Origin: Mastigias papua
Lineage: Eukaryota > Cnidaria > Scyphozoa > Rhizostomeae > Mastigiidae
Direction of reading: 5' to 3'
DNA length: 64,000 nt
NCBI GenBank assembly: GCA_964019165.1
Contig: OZ025269.1
Coordinates: 10,514,191 to 10,578,190 of the forward strand
Shown: positions 24,486-34,724 of the stretch, piece by piece
Layout: every line of letters starts with the position of its first letter
Numbering within the stretch: the stretch's first letter is position 1
Notes under the pieces: model-generated
Told to the model about the DNA's origin: nothing
Databases searched by the model: none
What the model saw: the letters and a program-made list of their open reading frames with translations, nothing else
Made by a program: the position numbers and the translations under genes

Positions 24486-25182
24486 GGATCCCACTAAATG
24501 TTGATAAATTATATATCAATCGATAGGGCACTCGCCATCCCAAATAAGAATCTGGAATAATATTTGCAGAGTACCGCACTACTTATTAGTTATGACCTTT
24601 ATCATAGTAGTTATGACCCTATGCAATAAAGTCTGCGACTTTTAGAGTGGGGCGGAGAATTATTGACGAATAATCATTTACCTCGGTCACTGCTTCCGTC
24701 ATTGCACAATCCATTGCATTAGAAGCATGTTTACGCTATCTTGTACACAAACCATAAAGGGTTAAACTAGCAGTCATCCTCCTTATTGCCAACAATACAA
24801 ATCAAAAAATAAACGATTCGTAATTTATAAACAGCAGCTCTGTCTGAGTGGTGGAATATATCCGTCTCCACAAACATGAGTTCTTTCAGTGCCCTTGCAG
24901 ATGTGTACCTTTGACCTTTGACATCAACGGTTTGAAAAATCACTGCAGATATCCTTAGGCATTAGTATTTGCCCCATAAATCTACTTGTATCACTTAGCA
25001 CTCTGGTCCTTTAGTCAAGATGCAAGAGAGCAGTGACACAACGTGTGCTAGGCCCTATTATGAAAATCGTCATAATTTCTACATGATGCAGTATCCCGCA
25101 AATATTATTGCAGATTTTTACGTGGGATAATGAGTCCAATCGATTGATACATAATTTATCAACATTTGGTGGGGCCCGTCCT
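24486..25182. mobile_element. Foldback element with about 87-bp inverted arms
   Basis: The left arm (24486-24572) and the inverted right arm (25095-25182) share GATAAATTATATATCAATCG-like and AATAATATTTGC-like blocks, at roughly three quarters identity by eye. A unique spacer of about 520 bp lies between. No transposase frame was found. It lies inside hAT-like copy 2 and is absent from copy 1, consistent with a later insertion. Confidence 0.65.
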
Positions 25183-25650
25183 CTTAGGATCCGCCGCTAA
25201 TTCAATATTGTCTGCTCTTTCAAATTTCTAGTACTTTGATAGTACATTCACCTCCACTATAAAAAGTATTTTAAGAATCATTAGTGCGTTTATCTATTTT
25301 TACTTTTCATCGAGAGCTTGACGATTTCATTAACGATTCATGTCCCACGGAGAAGCTTTCAGCCGATCGTCACAAAAATCGTCAAGTGGGCATCGCCCTT
25401 TACAAAGGTAAGTATAATCACCATTTTCCATGGATAAAGAGGCTGGGATATGAGAAATGTAACAAGAATGCCAAAATCAACTGAGAAAAGCAATGCCTAT
25501 TAAGCAATGTGCAAGCAAACAGAAAGATACTGATTTGTGGATTTCAGATTTCATTTCTATCAATAACCTACGTACAATCTACATTGAAACATAAGCAAAG
25601 CGCAGTTAATGTAGGACTAAAACTACCAAACAAACAACACAAGTTTGGCA

Positions 25651-25730
25651 GGCAGTTGTGAGGCAGTTGTGAGGCAGTTGTGATGCAGTTGTAAGGCAAT
25701 TGTGAGGCAATTGTGAAGTAATTGCAAGAA
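25651..25730. repeat. Short tandem array, about 11-bp unit
   Basis: Seven imperfect copies of GAGGCAGTTGT-type units occur in a row (GGCAGGCAGTTGT, GAGGCAGTTGT twice, GATGCAGTTGT, AAGGCAATTGT, GAGGCAATTGT, GAAGTAATTGC). Copy 1 of the hAT-like repeat holds only two or three related units near 5943-5970, so the array has changed length between copies. Confidence 0.8.
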
Positions 25731-26479
25731 TGATATATTTCAAAAAGCCTCTGTTCCTTAACAAAAGGGCTATGACTCCCATCCTACATTTTCGTAACAG
25801 TTCATATCAAAAAATGACCATACATCCCTACTTCTCAGGCGCTACGTAATTTTTGAATGGCCTTTTGGTTAATCTTGATCTATCGCACAACCCCTCAGCT
25901 TAGAACAATAATCCTAGAATCGGTTCCAAAAGCATATTATGAAAAGCTGCGCGGTTAGTTAGATAATGTATGTGATCTGCCGCACAACATTTGCACCGCA
26001 TAAACTATCAAACTTCAATACGTGATGAACGAATACGGTTTATGATTATCAATTATTCTCAACGATATCATTGATCTTTCCTTATTCCCTGAATACAAGG
26101 CAAAGTAATGAGGACACACGGAATATTGAATCTAAATCCTCTGTGATCTGATCTTAGATGTGATTCAATAATAATGCTACACGTTTTCCTTGGGAAATCA
26201 TAAATGGAATCATTCAGGCTAAGTGTAAATATCTTATGCATAACAGATACTAAAGAAGAAGGTCGGAAATTGGAAGGATCATCAGTGCTCACTTTCTATG
26301 TATATAAATTTTACTAATGATTTTCCATGTGACCTGGTATTGATAAGTCTAATGATAATTACTAAAGAAATTATTCTACCTATGATCATCCTCAGCTTCA
26401 TGGTATCTGATCATTATCTTTTGCAACCATAATGCATTATAGAAATAAACATAGCTCTAATGCAGACATGCACCTATAC

Positions 26480-27450
26480 TATTTTTGATTTACATAAATG
26501 ACATTGTAGATGGTTTACAGTCCAACATTAATCTATTTGCAGATGACTGTGCGTTATATCGAAGGATAGATTCTCAAGAAGATTGTAGAATATTGCAAGA
26601 GGACTTAAGTTTGCTACACAAATGGGGTAGATGTTGGAATATGGATTTCAATGTCTCTAAATGTTTCTCGATGACGGTTACTCTCAATAAAAATATTATT
26701 TCTTTTAATTATCACATAAATGAGGAGCCTGTTGAAAATGTTACGTCATACAAGTACCTTGGGGTGCACCTTAGCTCTAAGCTACAATGGAATAAAACGG
26801 TGGATCATATAGTAGGTAAAGCAAATAAAACACTAGGATTGCTTCAAAGGAATTTTGCATCTTGCGCGAGTCATGTTAAAGAAAAATTATATTTATCATT
26901 GGTTCGTCCCCACCTTGAATACTCCTGCGAGGTTTGGTCACCAAGAACCAAGGAATTAAAACATCGGATAGAAATGGTTCAAAGGCACGCAGCCCGTTTT
27001 GTAACAAATGATTACCGTCGAACGTCTAGTGTCAGTGCTATGCTTAAGAATCTGAACTGGGAAACGCTAGAAAAAAGGAGGACACTCTTTCAATTGAAAT
27101 ATGTCCACAAAATGTTTTCCAATCAAGTGGGTTTGAAACCTTTTGATTATTTCGAAAGCAATACCTACAACACCCTACGAAATAACCATTCTAAAAAACT
27201 TGCTTTAAAATTTGCCCGTGTCAACGTTGTTAAAAATTCATTCTTTTACTCAGTTGTACCAATATGGAACAGTTTGCCAGCTAATATTATTGAACAAACA
27301 AATTCAGATGTATTCTTTGATTTATGCAAAACACAAATCTCAGTGAATTAACCTTGTGTTCGTTTTTTTTTGTTTTTTTTTTCTTTTGTTTTAACTCATT
27401 TGTATCGACCTTGTGTTGTTAAATGAAATTTTTGATGATGATGATGATGC
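26480..27450 (+). mobile_element. 5'-truncated CR1-like LINE with ATG-repeat tail
   Basis: One frame (26485-27351, 288 codons) covers the RT from just before motif C to the end: IYINDIVDGL, LFADDCALY (FADD in place of YADD), WNMDFNVSKC, YKYLGVHLSSKLQW, RPHLEYSCEVWSP, VQRHAARFV and PIWNSLPANI. The N-terminal RT and endonuclease are absent, so the copy is 5' truncated. The 3' UTR is T-rich and ends in GATGATGATGATGATG at 27433-27449, typical of CR1/L2-type microsatellite tails. The long open frame suggests moderate age. Confidence 0.85.
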
Positions 27451-27602
27451 CTTCGAACTCATCTATAAGGCAATATTATCATATATGGATGAATAATGAA
27501 TTCTAGTCCTGCCTGTTAAGAGACTAACACTTTTTGTAAACGATTGAAACCACCCAGAGCATCTTAAAATCTGATCCCACTATTCATACAATATCGAGAC
27601 TA

Positions 27603-28097
27603 TTAAACCATTTCAGCTGTATCGTACAAAAGAAGATTAAGCGCCAAATTCAGCTCATCATTGGTTGCTAACCATTGCCTAACCAGGTGCAATAGAGAGG
27701 TTTGATCTCCAACAGCAAATTCCCAGTGCAACAGACTCAGTGCACATTTCTCCATTAGCGGATAGCAATTTGATTGCAAAATATAAAGTAAGAAACTATC
27801 TTCAAAGTCATTTGTTGTCATTAATAATCGGGAACTGCCGAAACAACTTAGTGCAGGTGATGAGCCAAGGTATGCTACAATTTCAATTTGCCTTTCTATC
27901 AAAACAACGATAACCTTACCTAATGTCTTGTGTAGTCCATTTGCTTTCATTATCAAAACAAAAAGAAAGAGATCAAACGGTTCCATTATTTCTGCTTTTA
28001 AAACTCTCCGCAGTTGTTGAAATCGCACGTGCTGCTTCTTGTGGGGTTGGCTTGTCCTCCATGAAATCACAATATTACACAATTTGTATCCGAACAA
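27603..28097 (-). CDS. Hypothetical 164-codon ORF
   Basis: An uninterrupted minus-strand frame of 164 codons in non-repetitive sequence. The product would be Leu-rich and helical (ETxx-free, with LHKTLGKVIVVLIERQIEI, CALSLLHWEFAVG, LVRQWLATNDELNLALNLL). I recognise no domain; the helical, Leu-spaced pattern could suit a death-fold or helical-repeat protein, but that is a guess. It may be an exon or chance. No obvious introns, promoter or poly(A) signal were assigned. Confidence 0.3.
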   Translation of the reverse strand: MFGYKLCNIVISWRTSQPHKKQHVRFQQLRRVLKAEIMEPFDLFLFVLIMKANGLHKTLGKVIVVLIERQIEIVAYLGSSPALSCFGSSRLLMTTNDFEDSFLLYILQSNCYPLMEKCALSLLHWEFAVGDQTSLLHLVRQWLATNDELNLALNLLLYDTAEMV

Positions 28098-29731
28098 TTA
28101 ACCTATGTTCTATGTGAACGCTCTAAACATGATTTTGACCTGTTCGTAATCCGCCAGTGCTTTGAGTATTCTAATGATATTTCCATTAGATAATGAAGTA
28201 ATCAGGAAATGTAAAAAAGTAAGTTTGCGACGGTTATCTATGGTGGTCTATGGTTGCCATCTTTTTCACTCTCAAGTTTTGTTTTTATTTTAATTATATA
28301 TTGAATTATTTTTTTTGATTGTATGTCTTGGTTTGTTTTTTACTTTTCTTTTAGCTTTTTACATGATTCAGTTAAATAATTCTTGTAAAAATATTTTTTG
28401 CTGTTAAAATAAAAATGGATTCAAAGGAAATGAATTCACGCAAGTGGACCATCGTTGCCATACCCATGATGCATTGTGAGATAAAAAATGTGGGAAAACA
28501 GTTATCAACAGCAATAGGTCTATTCTCCATGATCAAAAGAGGATTTCGAAAAGAAAGAAGTGTGAGATTAACTACGCTCAGTTACCAAACGTGAAAAGAG
28601 GAAGGATAGTGAACAAGAAGATGACTTTATTGCTGTACAACTGTTGTCAGTACAATTAGAGGGACCATCGCGTTAGACATGCCTTTCTCAGATGAAATAA
28701 ATAAAATTCAATTTATGCAACCTCAGTTTGCACACTCACATCCAATACAGTACTGTACTGTTTCCTATTTAACTTTCCAATGAGAGGTACAATGCTGTAG
28801 GTGAACATAAACCCTACATTGTTTACCCCATATATATCGTATATACTACTGAAGGGCCAAGTGCACACAACCTGGAACTTGTTTTCTTTTTTCACTCTAC
28901 TCGATGTCTTCTAATAAAATCGACCACTGAGAGTAAACTAAGGCTAACGAGGGGAGCATTTGTAATTTCGCTTCCCCAAAGAGCACCTGTTCGCATGGTC
29001 TTGTGCTGAACATTTTCGCAACTCTTGAATATTTTTCTGTGCTTTCCTTCTACTTGTATCTTCTTGTTCACTATCCTTCTTTCCTCTTTTCTGTTTTGAT
29101 AACTTAGCGTAGATATTCTCACATTGCTGTCTTCTCGATTGTGATAGACTATAGGCTACAGGGGTGTTCCCCAATTCCATTTTCGCTTGCTTTAGTAGAG
29201 TATTATTAGATTATTTGGTAACGATTAGGTAATGCACTGATTTAGATTTGCTTGGTAGTCAACTTTGCTATTGTTTGTGTTAGGTTCCCCAGGCGACCAT
29301 GACATGTGATCAATGTCACTTGTCAACGCTTGGTTGTAAGCAAGTAAGGTATGTTTTCAGAGCCATTACACTATAAAGTTTGAGTAATGTTTGTTTTGTA
29401 ATGCATTTTAAGCAATTATGTAATAAGACTATTTTGAGTAATCGTTTTTGCATTTAAGGGACCTATCTAGCTTGTTTCGAGTAGTCGGGCTCAACGTATT
29501 GTAGACTTTAGTTAAGCTGAACTCAGAGAAAACACAAGGCAATAATTTGAAGTTGTATACATAAAGTTAAAGTATAATGTAATTGCTCCAGTTCGCCACT
29601 TTTCCGTGCGTCAATAATAAAATCTGACTGCATGTTTACATAACCCAACTATATGTGTACGGGACATGCTCCGCAGAGGCATAGGTGTGTGACACAATGT
29701 AACCTACACAACGAGTTACACGAATAAGTTG
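28098..29731. other. Intergenic with a weak inverted repeat
   Basis: The plus strand at about 28552-28626 and the minus strand at about 29132-29055 share GTGAGAATATCTACGCTAAG-like and GGATAGTGAACAAGAAGAT blocks, giving a roughly 75-bp imperfect inverted repeat around a 430-bp spacer. It may be a foldback remnant. Minus-strand frames of 60-78 codons here (28895-28713, 29180-28892) show no known domain. 29190-29731 holds nothing recognisable. Confidence 0.45.
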
Positions 29732-29735
29732 CTTC

Positions 29736-29903
29736 TGTTGCGATTTAAAGGGTTCTCAGAGAAAGACTCAGTTAATGGCAACGTCTTTATTTCATCTCAA
29801 ACAACTACAACTAACTAAAAAGTGTAACAACGTTTGTTAAGAAGCTTCTGTTGGCTGCATTCCAATATATATATAAAGGGTTGCCGCTATGCCAATCACA
29901 ACA
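29736..29903 (-). repeat. 3' LTR of the gypsy element (168 bp)
   Basis: Plus-strand ends are TGTTGCGATTTAAAGGG and CCAATCACAACA. In element orientation a TATATATATATTGG box lies about 27 bases from the LTR start, and an AATAAA signal (plus TTTATT at 29786-29791) lies further in. It differs from the other LTR only by one extra A in a run (five versus four). Confidence 0.95.
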
Positions 29904-29914
29904 CCATCCCCCCA
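29904..29914 (-). promoter_or_regulatory. Polypurine tract of the gypsy element
   Basis: In element orientation TGGGGGGATGG ends immediately before the TG of the 3' LTR, 6 bases after the pol stop region. This is the expected plus-strand primer site. Confidence 0.8.
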
Positions 29915-29920
29915 TTAAAT

Positions 29921-32900
29921 CTAGTGGGTTACGAAGTCTCCAAACCGCAAAGGGGGGTTTATATTTTGCCTCAATCTAGGTGGTCGATGTAGAGGGCCGG
30001 TTTGATTTTCTGGTACTTCCTCCCTGGGCATGGTGGTGAGCTCTATTTCCTCTGCTTCCCGGACTGGACAATGTGGTTCCCCCTTGTTGAATGGGATTGT
30101 GCAAGATTTTACCTGATTGTGGTGCACCACGATGTCTTTCCCTGCTTTAGAACGCAATTTGTAGTTGACACCTTGATGAGAAATAATTTTATATGGCCCA
30201 ATCCACCTCCCCCCAAATTTCCAAGCCTTAGGGCGACGCAACCATACAGATTGGCCAGGGAGCAAAGGAGTCCAGTTACTATTCTTTACATTACCTGGCT
30301 GGCTATACTTTTGTCTACTGCGAGCTAAATTCTCTCTAGCTACATCTGCGACTGACTGCAAATTACGACGGATCAAGGCAGCATATTCGTGTTGACTGCA
30401 AGGGTTTTTTAAGGGTAACCCCAGATCTAGCTCCAGTGGGGTTCTAGCAAGACGACCAAAAACCATTTCGTAGGGACTATAACCGGTTGACGCGTGAGTG
30501 CTAGTATTGTAGGCATAGGCAACTAGATCCACCCAACAGTCCCAGTCATGTTGGTGTTTCGAGACGTAGCTGGTAAGCATGTCCTGCAAAGTACGATTTT
30601 GCCGTTCAACAAGACCATCGCACTGAGGGTGGTATGCTGATGTGCGAGATTTATGTACGCCCATTAGGCAGCATATTTCATGCATCAAATTGCTTTCGAA
30701 ATTTCTGCCCTGATCGGAGTGGATAACGGTAGGTGGCCCAAATCTACTGAAAACTTTTGACACTAGGATTTCAGCAACAGTCCTAGCTTTTTGGTCTTTG
30801 GTAGGAAACACCTCACACCATTTGGTGAAATGATCCATAATAACCAGCAAATGTTTGTTCCCTTGTGTGGTTTCAGGCAAGGGACCCATATAGTCCATTG
30901 CCCAAAATATAAATGGCTCATTAACGGTAATAGATTGCAAGGGAGCCTTTATGTGGTTAGGATCCAGTTTAATTTGTGCACAGACCTGACAATTTTTGAC
31001 GAAATCTTGTAACTGAGTAGTCATATGCGGCCAAAAGTACCGCTCTTTAGCCTTAAGAAGAGTGCGTTTGAGCCCTAAATGACCAGAAAAAGGACTACAA
31101 TGAAGGCCTTGCATGACCGATTGGACCAAGTGGCCAGGTATGACAAATGAATAGCGTGGCAAGGAATGATTAGCAGAAAGGTTTTTGACAAGAAGTCCAT
31201 TAACTAGATAAAGATCATCCCAACAATGCCAAAATACGCGCAAGGATGGTGTGCCAGCCCATACAAAATACGGGGGCTTGGGCATATCAGCTAGTTTTAA
31301 CTCCATAATGGTGGATATGTATGGATCATCTTGTTGGGCTTGTTGTAAATTGTAGCCTGGAGTCATGGTAGTGGCATAAGTAGCTAAGGGTGAAATAGGG
31401 GGGACAGAGGAAACTGGGGGACAACTAGATGTTGGCAATGGCATGCGAGATAAAGCATCAGCGTTTTGGTTAGCGGTACCAGGGCGATGCTTAACAACAA
31501 AAGAGAATTCCTGAAGGGCCATAACCCACCTAGCAAGCCGTCCCTTTGGCTCTACAGAGTGGAGCCACTGTAAGGCGCTATGATCAGTAATCAAGGTGAA
31601 TTCTCTTCCCAGTAGATATACACGATAATGATCAATGGCAAAGATGATGGCTAAAGCTTCTTTTTCAGTGGTAGAATAGCATTTCTCACGGTCTAAAAGT
31701 GAACGACTAGCATACGATATCACGTGTTCTCGACCAGAGTTATCTAATTGAGTTAGTACAGCACCCAGTCCCTTATCAGAGGCATCCGTCTGCAAGAAAA
31801 AGCGTTTGTCAAATTGAGGATAAGCGAGAATGGGTGCGCTACAAAGTAAGGATTTAAGTTGCAGAAAGGCTTGCTCCTGCAAGTCAGTCCAGGAAAAAGA
31901 GGAACCTTTCTTGGTAAGCTGCACAAGAGGGGCAGACAGGACTGCAAAGTTGGGTATAAAATTACGGTAGTACCCTGCTAAACCTAAGAATGACCGTACT
32001 TGTTGCACATTGGTGGGAGGAGCGAGAGCAGAAACAGCTTCAATTTTGTGGGGATCCGTGTGAATCCCAGCAGATGAAACGACATGGCCTAAATACGTGA
32101 CTCTATCAGCGCCAAAACAACATTTAGAGGCTTTAACACGAAGGTTATGTTGCTGAAAACGACCTAAAACTAACTCAAGCCTTTCACAGTGCTGCTGTAA
32201 ATTTATGGATGGAATTATTATGTCGTCAAAATAACACAAACACGTATCATACTTAAGGCCAGACAGTACAATTTGAATAGCCCTTTGGAAAGTGGCACAA
32301 CCATTAGACACACCAAATGGCATTCTCAGAAATTCCCATAACCCCTCAGGAGTAATAAAGGCTGTTTTTTCACGATCTTCAGGTGACATAGCTATCTGCC
32401 AATAACCAGATCTAAGATCTAGAGTACTGAACATGGTCGATCCCTGGAGAGAATCTAAAAGGTCATCAATTCTAGGGAGGGGGTGAGCATCCCGTTTCGT
32501 CACAGCGTTTAATTTACGGTAGTCCACACAAAAACGAAAGTTACCGTCTTTCTTCTTTACTAAAACTATGGGGGAGGCCCATGGAGAAGTACTTTGTTGG
32601 ATAACCCCCTGTTCCAACATGTCAGAAATCTGTCTGTTGACTTCATCTCTATAAGCGTATGGGAATCGCCTCGGGTATTGCCGTATGGGGTCAGTATTAC
32701 CAGTATTGATTGTGTGAGTTATCACGTCAGTATAGCCAAGACTTTCGTCAAATACATTTGCGTACTTTAGGAGCGTATTTAAAATGACCTGACGATCATG
32801 GTCATTCAACGAGGGACTGATAACCGCTTTCAGCTCTTCAATAAGACTAACTTTATTGGCAGGCTGGCAAGAAAATGCTTTAGCATAATTAGGTAGGGGA

Positions 32901-33766
32901 GTGCCCTGTGTATCCACAGAAGACAGGGTATCAAGGAGAGGGCAATACTCACCTATGCGCTGTCCAGCCTGTAAAGTAATATCACAATTAGATGTGTTCA
33001 TGATTCTAAGAGCTACCTGTCTACCTACGGCCTGGTTGACAGAATACGCTACTAAGAGATGGCTTGGCAACGAGTCATGCTGGATAGGTGCTATCATGCC
33101 TAGCTGATCTTTGGCACTTTTAGGAACGTGTACTAAAACAAAAGCTTCGGTTCTACCTGGCAAACAAACACTATTCACTAAAGTAATAGGAACAGGACTC
33201 CTCGAAGGGCATTGGGAAAACACATCGGAATTACTAACGACGCTATCGGTAAGAGGACGAGGGGGAGAAAGGGAGGTGGGGGCCTCATCTCTAGGGGTAA
33301 TGAGGGTCTTCCCATGGCGACCTACTAAGTAATAAGTGCCAGTGCGCTCTCTAGTTAGTGCCAACCCATTGGAGGTTAGAAAGTCCCACCCAAGAACACA
33401 CTCCAAGGGGGAAAATAATTTTTCGGAAATTAAGAACTTACCGGTATAAACATCGCCATTACCAGGAAAGGTAAGAGAAGCCTGCACAATCCCATCAACC
33501 GGCAAAGGCAGGCCATTTATTCCAACGCAGTGCTGAACTGTGTTTTGAATAAGTGGCCGAGGCCGCAATTTGTTAAATGTGTCTCGAGATAGAAACGAGA
33601 CCATAGACCCAGTATCAATTAAGGCGGGAAAGGTTAAATCCCCGAAAAGGCAAGAAACGAGTGGCTGGTTGGGGGCTTGAAACGAAGCCGTGCATGACCC
33701 AGCAGAGAAAATACAGGGGTGACCTTCAACCCAGCCCTCTATTGAGGCACCCCTTTGAAGTTTAAA
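29921..33766 (-). CDS. Pol of the gypsy element (PR-RT-RH-IN), -1 frame
   Basis: The frame is open from the slip site at 33766 to the stop at 29921; the first ATG in it is only at 33604. Numbering from that ATG, the protease active site is just upstream (LIDTGS), and RT spans about 290-480 (VDYRKLNAVTKRDAHPLPR, CYFDDIII with catalytic FDD). RNase H spans about 600-720 (LQTDASDKGLGAVLTQ, TDHSALQWL). The integrase zinc finger lies at about 840-880 (H..H..CX2C, ending NCQVCAQIK). The DDE core is at about 900-1000 (WAMDYMGPLPE, VIHSDQGRNFESN, GLVERQNRTLQD), then a GPY/F module (GRWIGPYKII) near 1135. No chromodomain is visible. No stop or missing catalytic residue was seen. Confidence 0.93.
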   Translation of the reverse strand, partial: FKLQRGASIEGWVEGHPCIFSAGSCTASFQAPNQPLVSCLFGDLTFPALIDTGSMVSFLSRDTFNKLRPRPLIQNTVQHCVGINGLPLPVDGIVQASLTFPGNGDVYTGKFLISEKLFSPLECVLGWDFLTSNGLALTRERTGTYYLVGRHGKTLITPRDEAPTSLSPPRPLTDSVVSNSDVFSQCPSRSPVPITLVNSVCLPGRTEAFVLVHVPKSAKDQLGMIAPIQHDSLPSHLLVAYSVNQAVGRQVALRIMNTSNCDITLQAGQRIGEYCPLLDTLSSVDTQGTPLPNYAKAFSCQPANKVSLIEELKAVISPSLNDHDRQVILNTLLKYANVFDESLGYTDVITHTINTGNTDPIRQYPRRFPYAYRDEVNRQISDMLEQGVIQQSTSPWASPIVLVKKKDGNFRFCVDYRKLNAVTKRDAHPLPRIDDLLDSLQGSTMFSTLDLRSGYWQIAMSPEDREKTAFITPEGLWEFLRMPFGVSNGCATFQRAIQIVLSGLKYDTCLCYFDDIIIPSINLQQHCERLELVLGRFQQHNLRVKASKCCFGADRVTYLGHVVSSAGIHTDPHKIEAVSALAPPTNVQQVRSFLGLAGYYRNFIPNFAVLSAPLVQLTKKGSSFSWTDLQEQAFLQLKSLLCSAPILAYPQFDKRFFLQTDASDKGLGAVLTQLDNSGREHVISYASRSLLDREKCYSTTEKEALAIIFAIDHYRVYLLGREFTLITDHSALQWLHSVEPKGRLARWVMALQEFSFVVKHRPGTANQNADALSRMPLPTSSCPPVSSVPPISPLATYATTMTPGYNLQQAQQDDPYISTIMELKLADMPKPPYFVWAGTPSLRVFWHCWDDLYLVNGLLVKNLSANHSLPRYSFVIPGHLVQSVMQGLHCSPFSGHLGLKRTLLKAKERYFWPHMTTQLQDFVKNCQVCAQIKLDPNHIKAPLQSITVNEPFIFWAMDYMGPLPETTQGNKHLLVIMDHFTKWCEVFPTKDQKARTVAEILVSKVFSRFGPPTVIHSDQGRNFESNLMHEICCLMGVHKSRTSAYHPQCDGLVERQNRTLQDMLTSYVSKHQHDWDCWVDLVAYAYNTSTHASTGYSPYEMVFGRLARTPLELDLGLPLKNPCSQHEYAALIRRNLQSVADVARENLARSRQKYSQPGNVKNSNWTPLLPGQSVWLRRPKAWKFGGRWIGPYKIISHQGVNYKLRSKAGKDIVVHHNQVKSCTIPFNKGEPHCPVREAEEIELTTMPREEVPENQTGPLHRPPRLRQNINPPLRFGDFVTH
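33716..33766 (-). promoter_or_regulatory. Programmed -1 frameshift signal between gag and pol
   Basis: In element orientation the heptamer T TTA AAC (33766-33760) lies in the gag frame exactly as X XXY YYZ. Six bases later GGGGTG (33753-33748) can pair with CACCCC (33721-33716), and CCTC-AATA-GAGG forms a nested hairpin whose loop contains the gag stop. A -1 slip moves reading into the open pol frame. Heptamer, spacer length and stem fit the standard retroviral-type signal; the function itself is inferred. Confidence 0.85.
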
Positions 33767-34710
33767 GACTTACCAGACATCGATGAGCCTTGTGAGGAAC
33801 AGACATAGTTGTTGGCGCATTGGTGTTGTTCATGGCCCCAGCCCGCACAGAGGGCACATTGTAAAGTATAGGGGCAGGAATTCACAAAATGCCCAAGTCC
33901 ATTACAATTAAAGCAGCGACGGGCTTGGTTGTTCCGTGATCTTGTATTTTGACGTGTCTGGGGGTGAAATCCATCTGGTGCACTGTTCTGCATACGTGGA
34001 GCGGTAAAACGGCGCGTGAAAGGTTGGTGGGGCGGCTGAGGAGTAGGGGCAGACATCGCGGCTTCAAGGTGCTTATGGCGGTCTGTCAAAGCAGTAACTG
34101 CGGCAGTAAGTTGCGTCACAGTGTCTTGAAGGCTGTGAAATTTGCTTGCCATCTTTTCGTCATCAACTCCAGCGGCCGGTTTGACGGCAAAGGTCAAAGT
34201 GGGGATATCTGCTTGACGAATAGCCCGAGAACGTTTTGCGAAGTTCTCCATTTCCGCCAATGACGGCGTTGGATTGGCTTCTAAGAGTTTCAACCGTATG
34301 CCTTCGGGCAAACCACGCATAAATTGCCTGCTTAATAGGGCCTCTCGTGCAGCATCGCTGAGGGAAGGATCGGCTTTTGAAAGTAAGTCCTTCAAATTCC
34401 ATAAAAATATAGTGGGGTCCTCGTCTGGCCGGAGAAGGCGATGTTCAAATGTCGCAAAATTTCGTTCGCGATCAACAGCAGGGCAAAAGGAGGCCAACAA
34501 TTGTTCTTTCAAATTCCGATACGAGCCTTTCACCTCGTCGGGCAAAGCATGGAAATAGGCGGCAGCAGGCCCCCTTAGAAAGGCTGGTAGAACTTGTAAC
34601 TGCTTCTCCTCATTCCAAGCATTGGCAGTAGAGCAGCATTCGAATTGGCGAAACCAGGAAACAATATCGCCTGAATCAAACTTCTCAGGTTGAATTGAAA
34701 AAGTTGCCAT
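33739..34710 (-). CDS. Gag of the gypsy element
   Basis: The 323-codon frame encodes a capsid/nucleocapsid polyprotein. Residues 1-170 match the retrotransposon Gag domain (FDSGDIVSWFRQFE, GPAAAYFHALPDEVKGSY, FRGLPE-like FMRGLPEGIRLKLLEANP). Residues near 190-215 look coiled (TVTQLTAAVTALTDRHKHLE). Two CCHC zinc knuckles follow at about 267-280 (CFNCNGLGHFVNSC) and 284-297 (CALCAGWGHEQHQC), for RNA packaging. The ATG is the first after the 5' LTR and has an A at -3. It ends with TAG at 33739-33741, inside the frameshift hairpin, overlapping pol in the -1 frame. Confidence 0.92.
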   Translation of the reverse strand: MATFSIQPEKFDSGDIVSWFRQFECCSTANAWNEEKQLQVLPAFLRGPAAAYFHALPDEVKGSYRNLKEQLLASFCPAVDRERNFATFEHRLLRPDEDPTIFLWNLKDLLSKADPSLSDAAREALLSRQFMRGLPEGIRLKLLEANPTPSLAEMENFAKRSRAIRQADIPTLTFAVKPAAGVDDEKMASKFHSLQDTVTQLTAAVTALTDRHKHLEAAMSAPTPQPPHQPFTRRFTAPRMQNSAPDGFHPQTRQNTRSRNNQARRCFNCNGLGHFVNSCPYTLQCALCAGWGHEQHQCANNYVCSSQGSSMSGKSLNFKGVPQ

Positions 34711-34724
34711 TCTGGGTACACTTC

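Larger units (their letters stand above)
20580..26090 (-). mobile_element. hAT-like (DUF4371-type) DNA transposon remnant, copy 2
   Basis: Inverted counterpart of the 5420-8130 repeat. Matching blocks lie at 20580-21000, 21430-21790, 22290-22960 and 25880-26090 in reverse order. The minus strand near 20990-20870 reads LSDEVTDCLNKEQMPIVVS and then LSDNIKDCLLYKYHLDIQ in a second frame, recognisable as DUF4371/hAT-type sequence. The frame 22958-22551 (135 codons) is better kept than its counterpart; I do not recognise its domain. The stretch 22980-25880 contains material absent from copy 1, including the foldback at 24486-25182. Confidence 0.55.

Noticed and set aside
25651..25730. CRISPR-like array
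   Set aside because: Units are contiguous without spacers, and the genome is clearly eukaryotic.
30002..30328. Plus-strand frames inside the gypsy pol region
   Set aside because: Antisense shadows of a strongly supported pol frame.
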